The position numbers and the translations under genes were made by a program. DNA of 64,000 bases, taken from Pogona vitticeps (lineage: Eukaryota > Chordata > Lepidosauria > Squamata > Agamidae). This document shows, in pieces, positions 21,967-32,103 of this stretch. The first letter of the stretch is position 1, and each line of letters starts with the position of its first letter. The notes beneath the pieces are model-generated. The model did no database searches and had not been told where the DNA came from. It worked only from the letters and a program-made list of their open reading frames with translations. The stretch is taken from NCBI RefSeq assembly GCF_051106095.1, contig NC_135793.1:2709501-2773500 (forward strand), given 5' to 3'.

Positions 21967-23411
21967 GTCCTAGGAGGGAAACCTCACGAGTAAGCCTGAA
22001 TCTATTTACTTGTTGAATTTAGCCCTCCTAAAGGACTTTTTTAAAAATTGTTACTTCCCACTTTAGTAAGGACCCTCTCCTTCTTCTCCTCCCCAGTAAA
22101 GGAAACCCTTTTACGGTGACCTCAGACCTGATCCATGGTAGAACGGCAAGTCTCGGGTTTCTCAGCTGGGCGCTCACGAAAGCAACTGTCCTCACAAGAA
22201 TCCAGAGATTACCTCTCGGAATTTTCCTTTCCTTCCCCTTTTGCAGGGGGAGAGAGTTCATATCCGTAAGAAAGCTGCAGTCTCCTCCCGACACCAGTAC
22301 AGACCAGTGCTCCCAGCTCAGGGGAATGAAACAGCTGCCCTGTTAGTTAATGCCATTTCTTATCAAAAGTAACCACCCCCATCTGGACTCTTCTGGTTTT
22401 ACTCATGAGGTTTCCCTTCTTCTTTCATCGTTCCAGCAACATCTGGCACAGAACATTTAGAAAACTGAAACCAGGAGTCAGAGATTTAATCTAGCACCGG
22501 GGGGGGGGGGAGAGAGAGGGAACCACCCTCATGTTCAGCCAGTTGTACTCCTTTCTCCAGCCTGTTCTTTTTGCAAAATGCTTCAGGATGTGAATGCCAC
22601 CGAGCCGAGCCTTGGGGGTTTGAGAATATTGCTATCTCTATGAATTAAGAGGATGGCCCGCCATGCCTCAAACCCGGGCTCTCCCACGGATGGGTCCTCG
22701 CCCACAATTACAGCAAACACAACCTTTCATTTCTGCCTCCACCGCTGCCGTCAGCCGGGCACACAAATTGTCAATCTATGAGCTCATGTCTCTTGGGAGA
22801 GCTCTCCAGAATGCAAACATCAGGAATTTGCTTTGAACCATCCATTTCTCTAGTAGAGTAATTTTAAAACAATCAGGTCTCATTCCCTATTTTACTGGCT
22901 AAAGATTTGAGAAAGTTAAATTTTACCACCACCGCTAATCTGCGTGTCCAGTTGCCCTTCTAGTCAGGGACTCAGGAGAGTCTTCTTGCAAAAAAAAAAA
23001 AGTAATCTAGCTTTGAATCAGTTGTGTTAATACCTGTTTTAATACCTATATAGGCAGGAGGTAATCTCAGACAGATCTGGCGGTCGCCAGGAGCTTCCTT
23101 TTCCAACAGGAAGTTAGGCCCGGGACATGAAGCCTGCTGGCTAGGCCTTGTCTTCAGGCGAGCAAAATTTAGGTGCTGGTCTCTCAGGTGCAACTCCCAG
23201 AATGGAGAATGACGGGATCTGTAGTCCCCCCCCCCAAAAAAAAGCTAAGAGTCACACACCTCTCTTGCCAGTATGAGTTTGGAACACAACTCCCAATAAA
23301 GAAAGGAAAGAGAGTGAAGGATTATTATTTTTTTTTACAGGGCAGAGAATCTACCTTGATCCCTACCTGTTCTGCAGAAAAGCAAATTCCACTGAGATAA
23401 CACAACTGAAA
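21967..23411. other. AMER1 intron 1, unique-looking sequence
   Basis: Intronic on the AMER1 model. No exon-like frame was found. A G-run of about 11 sits at 22501. The block 22700-22960 looks repeat-free and could be conserved, but that cannot be judged here. Confidence 0.5.
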
Positions 23412-23500
23412 GGACCATGGATCATTGAGTCCAGAGCTAGAAGGGGCCCTACGGGTCATCAAGTCCAGCCCCCTTCTGGAAGGCACAGCAGTTAGATACC
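23412..23500 (-). repeat. CR1 LINE 3' terminus, reverse, short
   Basis: ATCATTGAGTCCAGAGCTAG, AAGGGGCCC and GGTCATCAAGTCCAGCCCCC are the reverse complement of the CR1 3' terminal phrase (GGACT-GATGACC...CTCTA). Confidence 0.75.
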
Positions 23501-23639
23501 CGAAACACAAAACTAGCCAGCGGTTCTTTTTTCCTTTTATCTTACATGATGAAATTTTAGCATTAAAAGCAACCAACAGAAAATCCTACGACCCACCCCC
23601 TTCCGGGCCTCCCTGTGGTTCTGCTTCACTTGACTACGT

Positions 23640-23930
23640 CTACTGATGTATCCTAAAAAGCTCATGTTGATATAAAATAGTTACTCTTCAAGGTGCTGTA
23701 ACCTCTTCAGTTTGTGTTCTATTTTTGTTGTTGTCATGATGATGGTGACAATGTCTGCATATTGTTCCACAGATCAAAGTGGCTACTCCTTTCAGGAAAA
23801 ATGGTGGACCCGTTTGGCTTGGAATGAGCATCCGTGGCCTGCAGCCGCCGCCTTCATCAGAACCACAATGAAGGATGATGACAAGCCAGAGAGTGTATGG
23901 GCCTTCTGAGGTGATCTCGTAAAGGTATTC
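23640..23930 (+). repeat. unclassified interspersed repeat (AAAGCTCATG tail type)
   Basis: Contains AAAGCTCATGTTGATATAAA then GTTACTCTTCAAGGTGCTG and ACTCCTTTC. This resembles a widespread vertebrate repeat tail (AAAGCTTATG...TTAGTCTCTAAGGTGC). Its class is unknown to me. A reverse-orientation relative lies at 32925-33000. Confidence 0.45.
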
Positions 23931-24649
23931 ACCCAATACAGATTTTGGCATTTATCTCATGGACCAAAGACCTATCTCTCTTTTTTAAACTCCAGGAAGG
24001 GACAAAACACAGTCTGAGGGCCACGTGTGGCTACTGAAAGAATTTTCTGAGGCCTCTGGACCCCATTTTTCCTTGTAATTAAAACAATAACAACTGAGAA
24101 ATGCCTTTCAAATAAGCACCGGGACCCTGCTGTACAGTTTTAACACTCCAAAACGTAAACCACAGGGAATGGACATCCTGTTAATCCGGGGGTTTTCTGC
24201 TGTTGTTTTTTTGTGCATGCTACCAGACACGGAAACAGATCCTGCCCCCATCAAAATCAGTCCCAAACTGACCCCTATAGGGTCGAATCCATCAGTGACT
24301 AATTTACTCTAAAAGGCATGCACTGTGCATTATAATCTTTAAAAACAAAAGGATTTCTACCGTGCCTGGCTGACCTTTTTTTAAATCACCTGTTCCCGGA
24401 GCTTTCAAACAGGAAAATATAACGGGGGGGGTCCTCCTGCCCCCGCATCTCTTGGGCATCCAGCTCCCCAATTCCAGCCCTGAAGGAGGAGCCCCTTCCA
24501 AACCGAGTGTACCAGAAGCGGACTTCTTTCCAACACAAGTTTGGAAACGTTCCATGGTTTGAACGCCCGTTAACAGAACGTTCCTTTTTTCAAACCACCC
24601 CACTTGGAACGATCGTTCTGGTGGGAATTGGCGTTCCTAAATAGATTTT

Positions 24650-25915
24650 AAAAAAAGAACCGGGGAGAGGAGGGAACGGAGCGAGCCATCAAGTGGGCCG
24701 AAGCTCGGCTCTTCTTCCTTCCCGAGAGCGCCCCGAAGGGATCCCGGCTCTGGTTTGTGTGGCGGTTGTTTGTATTCCACAACCAACAACGATCACAAAC
24801 AAGCGGCGACAGGCACGGAGGCGCCGGCCCGGCAGGTCGCCCCCTCGCTCGCCCCCCTCTTGAGAAGAGGGACCCTCCCGTGGCCAACCCAAGAGCTCCC
24901 CCCAGGAGGAGGGCGCCCGGCTCGGGGAGCCCAGGGGGTGCCTCGGCCCAATGGCCCCCCGGATCGCGTCCCTCTCCCAACGGTGCCTCCAAGGACGGCA
25001 AAGCGCCCCGGCTTAGCCGAGGATCGGCGAGGAGGGGGGGCTAAAGGGAGACCTCCAATCCCCCCCCCCCAAAAAAAGCCTCCGATCCTGGAAGGACAAA
25101 GCAAGGCTGGCGGGTTGGGTTTTTTTGGGGGGGAAGCAAGGAGGGGCACCCCCCATGTAGTCCCCGGGAGGGCTCGCCAAAGGCCTGCCGACCTCCTGCA
25201 ACAGGCAACCCGGAGCGCACACAAAAGAGACGCCGCGCACGACCGGCGGCGCGGCGCGCAAACCCTCCGCGGCCCGGCCAGCCAAGCGGCGCGCCAAGAA
25301 GGCCGGGGCCGGCCGGCCACAGCTCCGGATCGGGGCGGCGGAGGCCGGCCGGCCGTCCTTCCCCCCCCTCCCCGTTTCCCGCAACGCCCGAGCAGGCCCC
25401 AGGCTCGGGGCAAGGGGGGGCAGGGGGGCGCGCGGCTCCTCCCGGACGGCCTTTTGCGCTCACCTGGGGACCATCTCCGGCTCCGGACGCGCGCCCGGCG
25501 GGGAGGAAAGGGGCCGGCCGGCCGGCCAGCCAGCCCAGCGCGGGATCCCCGCTGCCGCCGCCGCCGCCGCCGCCGTCTGCTCACCCCCCTCCACTCTCTC
25601 TCGCCCCCCCCACCGCGCGCAGGAGGAGCCGCGGGGCGCGGACGGGCGCGCCTCCTGCGCCGACGAGCCCAAGGCAGGCTGGCTGGCGAGGTGATGGACG
25701 GACGGCCCGGGCCAGTGAGAAAGCGGCCGAGGCGGGGCCGAGAGGGGGCGCCTCCTTCGGGGATCCGCCCTCCCCCCCCCCGGCCTTACGCGCAAAAGCG
25801 CAGCCTCCGCGGGCCCCGCCTCCCGCGGCCGCGCCTCCCGCAACTTCCAAAGGAATGCAAAAAGAAGAAAAAGAAAAGGTTGCTTAGTAACCGACTCGAG
25901 GCGACCCTTAGAGAG
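24650..25915. promoter_or_regulatory. AMER1: CpG island, probable AMER1 promoter
   Basis: Very GC-rich and CpG-dense, with many poly-C/G runs (potential G-quadruplexes) and a (CCG)n run at about 25554-25575. It stands out sharply from its flanks and lies upstream of AMER1 on the minus strand, where a CpG-island promoter is expected. Long open frames on both strands reflect the lack of AT-rich stops, not coding. Confidence 0.8.
25464..25760 (-). other. AMER1: probable AMER1 non-coding exon 1
   Basis: The minus strand reads TCCCCAG then GTGAGCGCAA, a consensus splice donor inside the CpG island, with exon sequence above 25464. The transcription start is not defined; the upper boundary given is a guess. 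Human AMER1 also has one short non-coding first exon and one large coding exon. Confidence 0.55.
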
Positions 25916-25975
25916 CTTTGAGAGAATTTTTTTTGGGGGGGGCGCTCTCGGTTCCCCCTCTCCCCGGAGCTGTTC

Positions 25976-26046
25976 ATGGCCGGGTAGGATTCGAACCCAC
26001 GTCCCCGGCGTCCGAGTCCATTAGTCTACTCCTTGTACCAGACGGG
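25976..26046 (-). repeat. tRNA-like SINE head fragment
   Basis: Minus strand: AGTAGACTAATGGACTCGGA, then ACGTGGGTTCGAATCCTACC and CGGCCATGAACAG. The B-box and the CGGCCATGAA continuation follow the Sauria SINE head. No matching 5' acceptor strand exists, so it is not a tRNA gene. It sits at the edge of the AMER1 CpG island. Confidence 0.6.
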
Positions 26047-26204
26047 GTGTTTTCTTTTATTGCACCGGGTGGGAATTCCTTCTCGCGTCCGCCCGGCCGC
26101 CTCGCCTCTCCGCGTTTCCCAGCAAATGGGGGGGGGGGGGGGACGACCCGCGGATCTTAGGGCTCATGAAAGAGCGCCAAGCTTTTATTTCTTATTTAAA
26201 AATC

Positions 26205-26300
26205 ACAAATATGCTCCGGGGTTTTTAACTTGTAAACCGCCCAGAGTCGGCACTAATGGGGCGGTATATCAAACAAACATTGTTTATAAATAATGTGTTA
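26205..26300 (+). repeat. retroposon tail (AAACCGCCCAGAGTC type)
   Basis: TTGTAAACCGCCCAGAGTCG then GGGGCGGTATATCAAAC is the tail of a common reptile SINE family. Full copies carry the same tail at 26866-27130 and, reversed, at 49556-49815. Confidence 0.6.
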
Positions 26301-26477
26301 CTTTAGTTGTTGTAAGTTTTTCTAGCTGCTTGGCCGCGTTCTGGAGGCTTTTCTTCCTAACTTTTCGCCAGTCTCTGTGGCCGGCATCTCCAGGGGAGAG
26401 GAGCTAGAACTCTGCCTGTGCTCTGGTGTCGTGTAGAAGAGGGTGGGGGGAAAATCTTTACAGGCATGGAGGAGCGA

Positions 26478-26572
26478 GAGGACAAACGCTGGCTCTATGG
26501 TTTGGAGATGAGCACCGCCGCCTAGAGTCGGACACGACTGGACAAATTGCCAAGGGGAACCTTTACCTTTTT
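26478..26572 (+). repeat. tRNA-derived SINE 3' fragment
   Basis: GACAAACGCTGGCTCTATGG then CCTAGAGTCGGACACGACTG and GGGGAACCTTTACCTTTTTT. Same family as 2222-2437, opposite orientation. Confidence 0.8.
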
Positions 26573-26865
26573 TTCCAAACCTGAAAAAATAGGAATGCCA
26601 GCCAAAGACCAGCGCATGAAAGGCCAGCAGGAAGAACTGCGAGGCTCATTCCTTTAGGCCAGAAGCAGACAATTTCACAGCAGGCCAACTGACCGATCCC
26701 CTGAAATAATAAACAGGTCGATGATGCTGAGTTTCAGAGATCAAACATGTGACAAAGAGAAACAACAAGTTCCTTTTTTGAACTACAAAGTCCAGTAGCC
26801 ATAGGGAGACGGCATCAATGCTGGCTTGGCGATTATACTGTGCCACTTCTGTTTGTTTGAATTGC

Positions 26866-26960
26866 TCCTAATTGGAGAGTGGTTAGACTGCAGTCCTGCA
26901 GCCAAAACTCTGCTCACAAACCCAGGTTCGGTCCCAGGTAGCCGGCTCGAGGTTGACTCA

Positions 26961-27020
<60 letters not shown>

Positions 27021-27130
27021 TGTATGTCTGTGTGTGTGTGTGTGTGTGTGTGTCTCTGTGTGTGTGTGTGTGTTAAATAATTAAATTGCAAACCACCCAG
27101 AGAGAGCTTTAAATGCTATAGGCTACACTC
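26866..27130 (+). repeat. tRNA-derived SINE with internal (TG)n expansion
   Basis: Head GAGTGGTTAGACTGCAGTCC, B-box-like CCAGGTTCGGTCCCAGGTAG, body GGCTCGAGGTTGACTCATCC, then about 100 bp of TG repeat (26965-27071), then tail GCAAACCACCCAGAGAGAGC. The minus-strand copy at 49556-49815 has the same order, with a short CA repeat at the same internal place. Confidence 0.82.
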
Positions 27131-29300
27131 TGCTTTGTTAATAGTAGCTGTTTTTCAAGATACACATGTCCAGAAAAACAATAAAACTGCTGTGGAAGGG
27201 AAAATCCCATCTAAAAAGGAGTCTTCCAAAATATCTCTTAACTGGCATACATATACCTGAATAAGGAATGTGAAAACATGTGGTGCTGGGGAACATTCAA
27301 ATAAAAATCTGTAATTTTTCTTTTCTTTAAATGTCTACTTCCAGCTACAGCAAGCCTGCTGGAATCGGTACCTGCGAAAACTGGTTCAGCTTTTTTACCT
27401 CTGCTGGTCGTTTTTAAGAAACAGCTAAGAGCAAAGAAAACGGTCGAGGCTGGATTTTTTTTCTGCAGAGAAGGGGCTGAAAGGTGTTCCCTTCCACGGC
27501 TTTGTCCTCTTTTTTTTTATTAAATATCCTTCGGGCCTTCGCTAAGCCTGGTATTGCCTCCAAGCCTCTAGAGTGAAGCCTGATTATTAAGCTTCGCCGA
27601 TCAAAGATAATTATTCATGGATGAAAGTCCGTGGAAAATCTGCTTGGGCTTGTTTCCTTGCAAAGAAGACGGTTATTTTCCCCCTCATGAGGATGGTCTT
27701 CTTTAGATCCCAGGAGACCCTAATGGCAGGAGGGAGGCTGGCCCTAATCATGAAACTTACATGAATGAATATACATGCACAGCTGTTATTGCGCCTACCA
27801 GCTGGTCATTTTTCTTGATCACATAGAAAATAATGATCTTTTCCTAGTGTCCACTCATGTATTAACAAATTACATCCCCCCCGGGGGTGTCTGTTTGAAT
27901 GCAACTGAGGTCAGCAGGATTCGAACCAGAGGCGTCACCACCTCCACCCTCAGCCAGTCTGCTTCTACCTTCCTCTTCTCTTAAAAACACCCCATGACAT
28001 GACGTTGACCATTACCTGCCTCTCTTAGGGCCCAGCTATGTACTGCAAACACCCTGTGTCATGTTTCTGGCATGCCTTCATATCAGAGAAAATGGAAGAC
28101 TTGCTAATGAAGCCCATCTTTACCTTCCGAGGGCCAATCAGAAAACAAAGCCCAACACTCTTCATGTCTCGGGACCCTCCCACCCGAAAGCGACATCAGC
28201 TGATGGGTGGACGCAGAGAAGTGGCCTGTCATTCTACCTAAGCCCATCATTGTAGGCAGTGTGACCCGTTGATTGGCTGCTTGAAGGAAGATGCAGCTCT
28301 TAACGAGAGGAGCTTGGAGGACTTTAATCATCATGGTCACTGGCATATGGGCTGGTGGCTACGGTGGCCCAGGGCAATGATGCCACCGGCTCCAGGCTCT
28401 TCGTACCACCAACAACATCATTGATTGGAGTGAGTTTGGGTCTCAGTAGAGTCACTGAATCTCCAGTCCCCCCCCCCCGGTGGGTTTCCTGGGGGGTTGA
28501 GTTCCCTGCGCTAACCCCTGCCCCCAAGTAGTGTCTTTTCCAAGGGGGACCCCCCACATAACCTCACTGGGGGACCTGGCCTGGAGAAACAGGAGGGGGA
28601 AAAGGATGGTCGGCAGAGCTGGGCATGCGGAGGTCTGCTCCTTGACTCCTGCCTCACCAGTATGGCAACTGGGTGGTTTGTGGGCACGGCTGCTGCAGCT
28701 GACCAATGTGGATGCCAGGAGGCAGTAGGCAGTGAGGGTCCTTCTGGGACACAATGAACAGAGGCTAACCTCCCACAGCCCTTGAGGCTCCCAACTGGCA
28801 CGGATTCAGGGGATTCCCGCCAGAGACCTGCTTGCCAGGTGTAGTTCACCCCCCCCGAGAGGCACCCAACAAAGGGCCCCAAACTTTCACCACTGCTCAC
28901 CCCCAGACACCCCCCATCAGCTGGCTCTTCCCCACACACCTGTCCTGCCACCCCCAATGCCTTCCAGGTGCCCAGGAGCGGTTTCCCCAGATTCCCTAGG
29001 GGCTGATGGGTGATGGCAAGCAGCCTATCTGGAGGGATCAGTGTGCCCCCCCCTCACAATCACCATAAAGCCCAGGATTGAACGGGGAACATTGCCTGTG
29101 AAAACGCCCTACCGCTGATTGTGGATCACGACCTAGAACAGCTTAGATTCCCACTGATCATAGTGACAGTGATGGTAAGAATAACAATAATGTTAATATC
29201 AACAACAACCAAAGTGTATGGTTGCCCCGGTTAGCTCCTGGAATTGTGAGCTTTTCCTTTGGCTCGGTCCCCTTTTTTGGGGAAAAAAAAAGATAATGTG
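27131..29300. other. AMER1-ASB12 intergenic region, no gene recognised
   Basis: 27480-27720 is a repeat-free block with AGATAATTATTCATGG and an ATCAAAG motif (TCF/LEF-like), a possible conserved element. 28340-29060 is GC-rich with C-runs and open frames but no recognisable protein. Nothing here supports a gene. Confidence 0.45.
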
Positions 29301-29306
29301 TTTAAT
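29301..29306 (-). terminator. ASB12: candidate ASB12 poly(A) signal (ATTAAA)
   Basis: The minus strand reads CCTTAATTAAACACATTATC about 275 nt below the ASB12 stop. ATTAAA is the second most common poly(A) signal. Unproven. Confidence 0.3.
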
Positions 29307-29579
29307 TAAGGCAGCACATAGAGGCTCGCCTTGTAATTTTGTGAGGGTGGTATAAACCATTTCGGGTTTTAGTGTGAACTTTACAGAGCTCTCTGAACAC
29401 CCTGTCTCCCAGATGGTTTCAGCCGCTTTGGACTAAAACCCACAGCGGGTCGCCCAAATAAAACGTAGACACACTGAGAGAACTAAACAAGACCACCACA
29501 CGACTGAAATTCCAATTCTTAGATGTTTTCATTTCTTCTTTTCTTATCCAGTTACCATCCTTACCACTCGGCTCTTTGG

Positions 29580-29713
29580 TTACGGTTGGTGTTTGAGGTA
29601 GTTCAGCAGCACCAGAGGGATTTCCAGTTGATCCACCGCGTGCGGCCGGTTTGCCCGTTTTAAGAACTTCCTGATGGCCAGCCTGCACTGAGACATCAAA
29701 GGTTTGGGGACCG
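29580..29713 (-). CDS. ASB12: ASB12 coding exon B (SOCS box) with stop
   Basis: Acceptor TCCACTTCCAG, then 134 nt coding AVPKPLMSQCRLAIRKFLKR through LNYLKHQP and TAA at 29580-29582. The phase completes the split GCG codon. A longer frame on the same strand through this exon (29419-29823) is a shadow frame. Confidence 0.95.
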
Positions 29714-32097
29714 CTGGAAGTGGAAGGAGAAGGAAGGAAAACGTGAGTCCTCAATGAACATCCTATGGAGACTTCAAACGACACGGAGGGGCCCCCAAAG
29801 TGAGATGCATCGATTGGAAGCAAAGAGGAGGTGCAAAACCAATCAATCTATCAAGGGTTTTAGAGACTTTAGTAACAGCAGGAGCTCCTCATTCTGCTAC
29901 TTGAGCAGCCCCTGGAGTTCATAGTTAGGCAGCAGGATCAACCCATAAGGAGAGAGGGTCTTTTGTATAGTTCATGGCTCTTGATTGCTCCTTCAGTGGC
30001 GGTTGGACTACAAAGCTCATCAAGAGCAGACAACACAATGAGTGGTGGATGCAAATGGGACTTGTAATCCAGTGTGAGACCTAGAGGGTCAAGCATACTC
30101 CGTCTCTGATTTCAGTTCACTTTCCCACAGAGGGTTGTGGGAAAGAGATAGTTTTGGTCAAGCAGCTCTTCCCAACAGAAAAGATTCTTTCTCGCGTGAG
30201 CTGAAATCTCCTTTCTGATCTATTTTGAACCCACTGATTCAAGTTCTACAAGTTCTGGAGCAACAGAAAACACACTTCCCCACCTGCCATGTTGAGGTAC
30301 AGTATTTGACAATATCACCTAAGATTTCACATGTTAATCTTGAGATACCCAGTTCCCTCCTTCGTTCTTTAGAAGGCTTGTTTTCCAGATCCTTAACTAC
30401 CTTTATTGCCCACTTCTTGTTTGTCTGTATCCTTCTTAAACGGGTGTGTCCAGTACTGGACACAAGGGAGCTGAATTCAGACCAGTGCAGAAAAGCACCA
30501 TTCCTTCCCTTGGTCTGGACACTATACTTCCTTTTGATGCACCCTAGAACATTAGCCTTTTTTGCTGCAGTGCCACGCTGTTGGCTCCTGCTGTCTACTA
30601 CAACCTCCTAGATCCTTTTCAATATACTTCTCTTCAGAGTAGCAAGTGAATTTAGCTCTGTAAGTATCTGTTCATTGATAAGTTCTTGCACTGAAGTGAA
30701 ATTAACTTGCTGAGAAACAGCTTCCCTGCACACTCTCAGTTTCCCTTTTGAAATCTGCTTATTCACATCTGTACTTAGGGATAAGATAGGATTCAATGGG
30801 ACCACCAGGTACATGGATTTAGGACTGTCTTGCATGTCCCATGCAAACATTAGAGACAGATGTGAAAAATAGCACACTAGATTTCATTCATTCATATTAA
30901 AACCCTTCCTTTTGCACTATATAGGAAGATAAGCCTAGTGATGTGTCTAAACAATAATGTTTGGAAGTTAACATATCTGATGGATAACACTATTTCCAAA
31001 GCATTGTTTCCTAAAAGATTACAGGCATCCTTCCTGTTTGGCACAAAAATGAATCCTTTTGACATTAACACGCTAAATCTCATGCAATATTTCTCTGCTC
31101 TGGACAGATGTTACAAAGATATTTTAAATAAATAGTTAAATAAATAAATGTTGTCATTTTTAATAGCTCGGATGATGTCATTTCTGAAATCTGCAACTGC
31201 TTATAAAACGGCGTGACATCCCTTGATATGGTTCCCAACGCCCTCCGTCATCATCACCCTTAAAGACCATGAATTACCTCGCTCTCTGGCTAACAGATCT
31301 TGCGCCTTGGAGTTTGCAGAGATCACGTCGAAGGCGATGCCCGGTAAGTAGGCGTTGGCGCCGAAATCGAGGAGTAGCTGGACGAATTCGGCTCCACAGC
31401 CGTGCCTCAAGCAGATTTCTAGAAGAGTCTTTGGAGCTTTGATCCGAGCGACCATTTTCTCATCGTTGCAGTTGTAGTTGGGGTCCGCCCCGTAGAGGAG
31501 GAGGAGCTTGAAGCACTCCAGGTGGCCGTAGACGGCGGACAGGTACAACGGGCCCGAGCAGGCCACGGCGTTGGCGGCCCACTCGGGCAGCCGGGCCTTG
31601 ACGTTGACCTCTGCCCCGTGGGCCAAGAGTTCCTTCAAGATGTCCACGTCGCCTTCTCTGGCGGCCGTCAGCAGCGGCGTGCAGTTGTTGTGGATGCTGC
31701 CGGAAGGATCCGCCCCGGCTTCCAGGAGGACCTTGACACAGTCCAGGTGGCCGTTGTTGACGGCCGTGAAGAGCGGCGTCTGAGCCTTCACGTCCAGGCT
31801 GTCGACCTCTGCTCCGTGGGCCAGGAGAACCTCCACGCACCTCACGTGGCCTTTGGAGGCGGCCAGGCGCAGGGGAGTCCCGGGCACGCCCCAGCCGCTC
31901 CGGCTGTCGATGAACCGCTTGTACCTGTCCTGCTGCAGGAGTTGGTCCAGGAGCTGGTAATCATCCTGAGACACCGCGAGGTTCAGCTCTTGCCTTTCCC
32001 CCTCGCCTTCTTCGTCTTCCCTGGGTTGCAGCAGGGAGAAAATCTTGGTGATGTCCAGCAGGCTCATCTTCCTTGGTCTCTTGAGTGTGATTTTCAT
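29580..32097 (-). CDS. ASB12: ankyrin repeat and SOCS box protein 12 (two coding exons)
   Basis: Substrate-recognition adaptor of a cullin-5/Elongin BC ubiquitin ligase. Exon A (31278-32097) joins exon B (29580-29713) in phase 1, giving 317 residues from MKITLKRP or 307 from the second methionine MSLLDITKIF. The latter matches the human start region (MNLMDITKIF). Both ATGs have A at -3. Seen: acidic N-terminal segment; RYKRFIDSRSGWGVPGTPLR (59-78), nearly identical to human; ankyrin repeats near 74-103, 107-136, 140-168, 183-213 and 223-253; SOCS box at 275-317 with SQCRLAIRKFL and VDQLEIPLVLLNYLKHQP. The frame is intact. It lies between AMER1 and MTMR8 on the same strand, as in human. Coordinates span one intron. 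Confidence 0.96.
30345..30635 (-). mobile_element. CR1-type LINE fragment, reverse, in ASB12 intron
   Basis: GTCCAGTACTGGACACAAG, GCACCCTAGAACATTAGCC, GCAGTGCCACGCTGTTGGCT and CTAGATCCTTTTCA read as the reverse complement of a CR1-family 3' region. Divergent. Confidence 0.6.
31137..31232 (-). mobile_element. R4-type LINE 3' fragment, reverse
   Basis: GATGATGTCATTTCTGAAAT and CTGCAACTGCTTATAAAACG closely match 7038-7105 of the R4 copy at 6851-7331, in the same orientation. It ends about 45 nt from the ASB12 exon A splice donor. Confidence 0.65.
31278..32097 (-). CDS. ASB12: ASB12 coding exon A (ankyrin repeats)
   Basis: 820 nt coding residues 1-273 plus one base. Donor GAGCGAG then GTAATT. 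Upstream on the minus strand, CATCACTGGACAG next to 32103 is a likely acceptor, six bases before the first ATG, so the 5' UTR continues in another exon. Confidence 0.95.
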
Positions 32098-32103
32098 CCT
32101 GAG

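Noticed and set aside
24755-25921. A 388-residue plus-strand frame and several minus-strand frames in the CpG island
   Set aside because: Open because CpG-rich DNA lacks stop codons; Arg/Pro/Gly-rich, unlike any known protein, no splice or start support.
25976-26046. Possible tRNA gene because of a GGTTCGAATCC B-box
   Set aside because: No matching 5' acceptor strand or proper anticodon arm; the sequence continues like a SINE body.
28511-28957. 148-residue minus-strand frame as a gene
   Set aside because: No recognisable domain, no splice context, GC-rich composition explains the open frame.
29419-29823. A 134-residue minus-strand frame over the last ASB12 exon
   Set aside because: Wrong frame; the correct frame gives a clear SOCS box and fits the splice phase.
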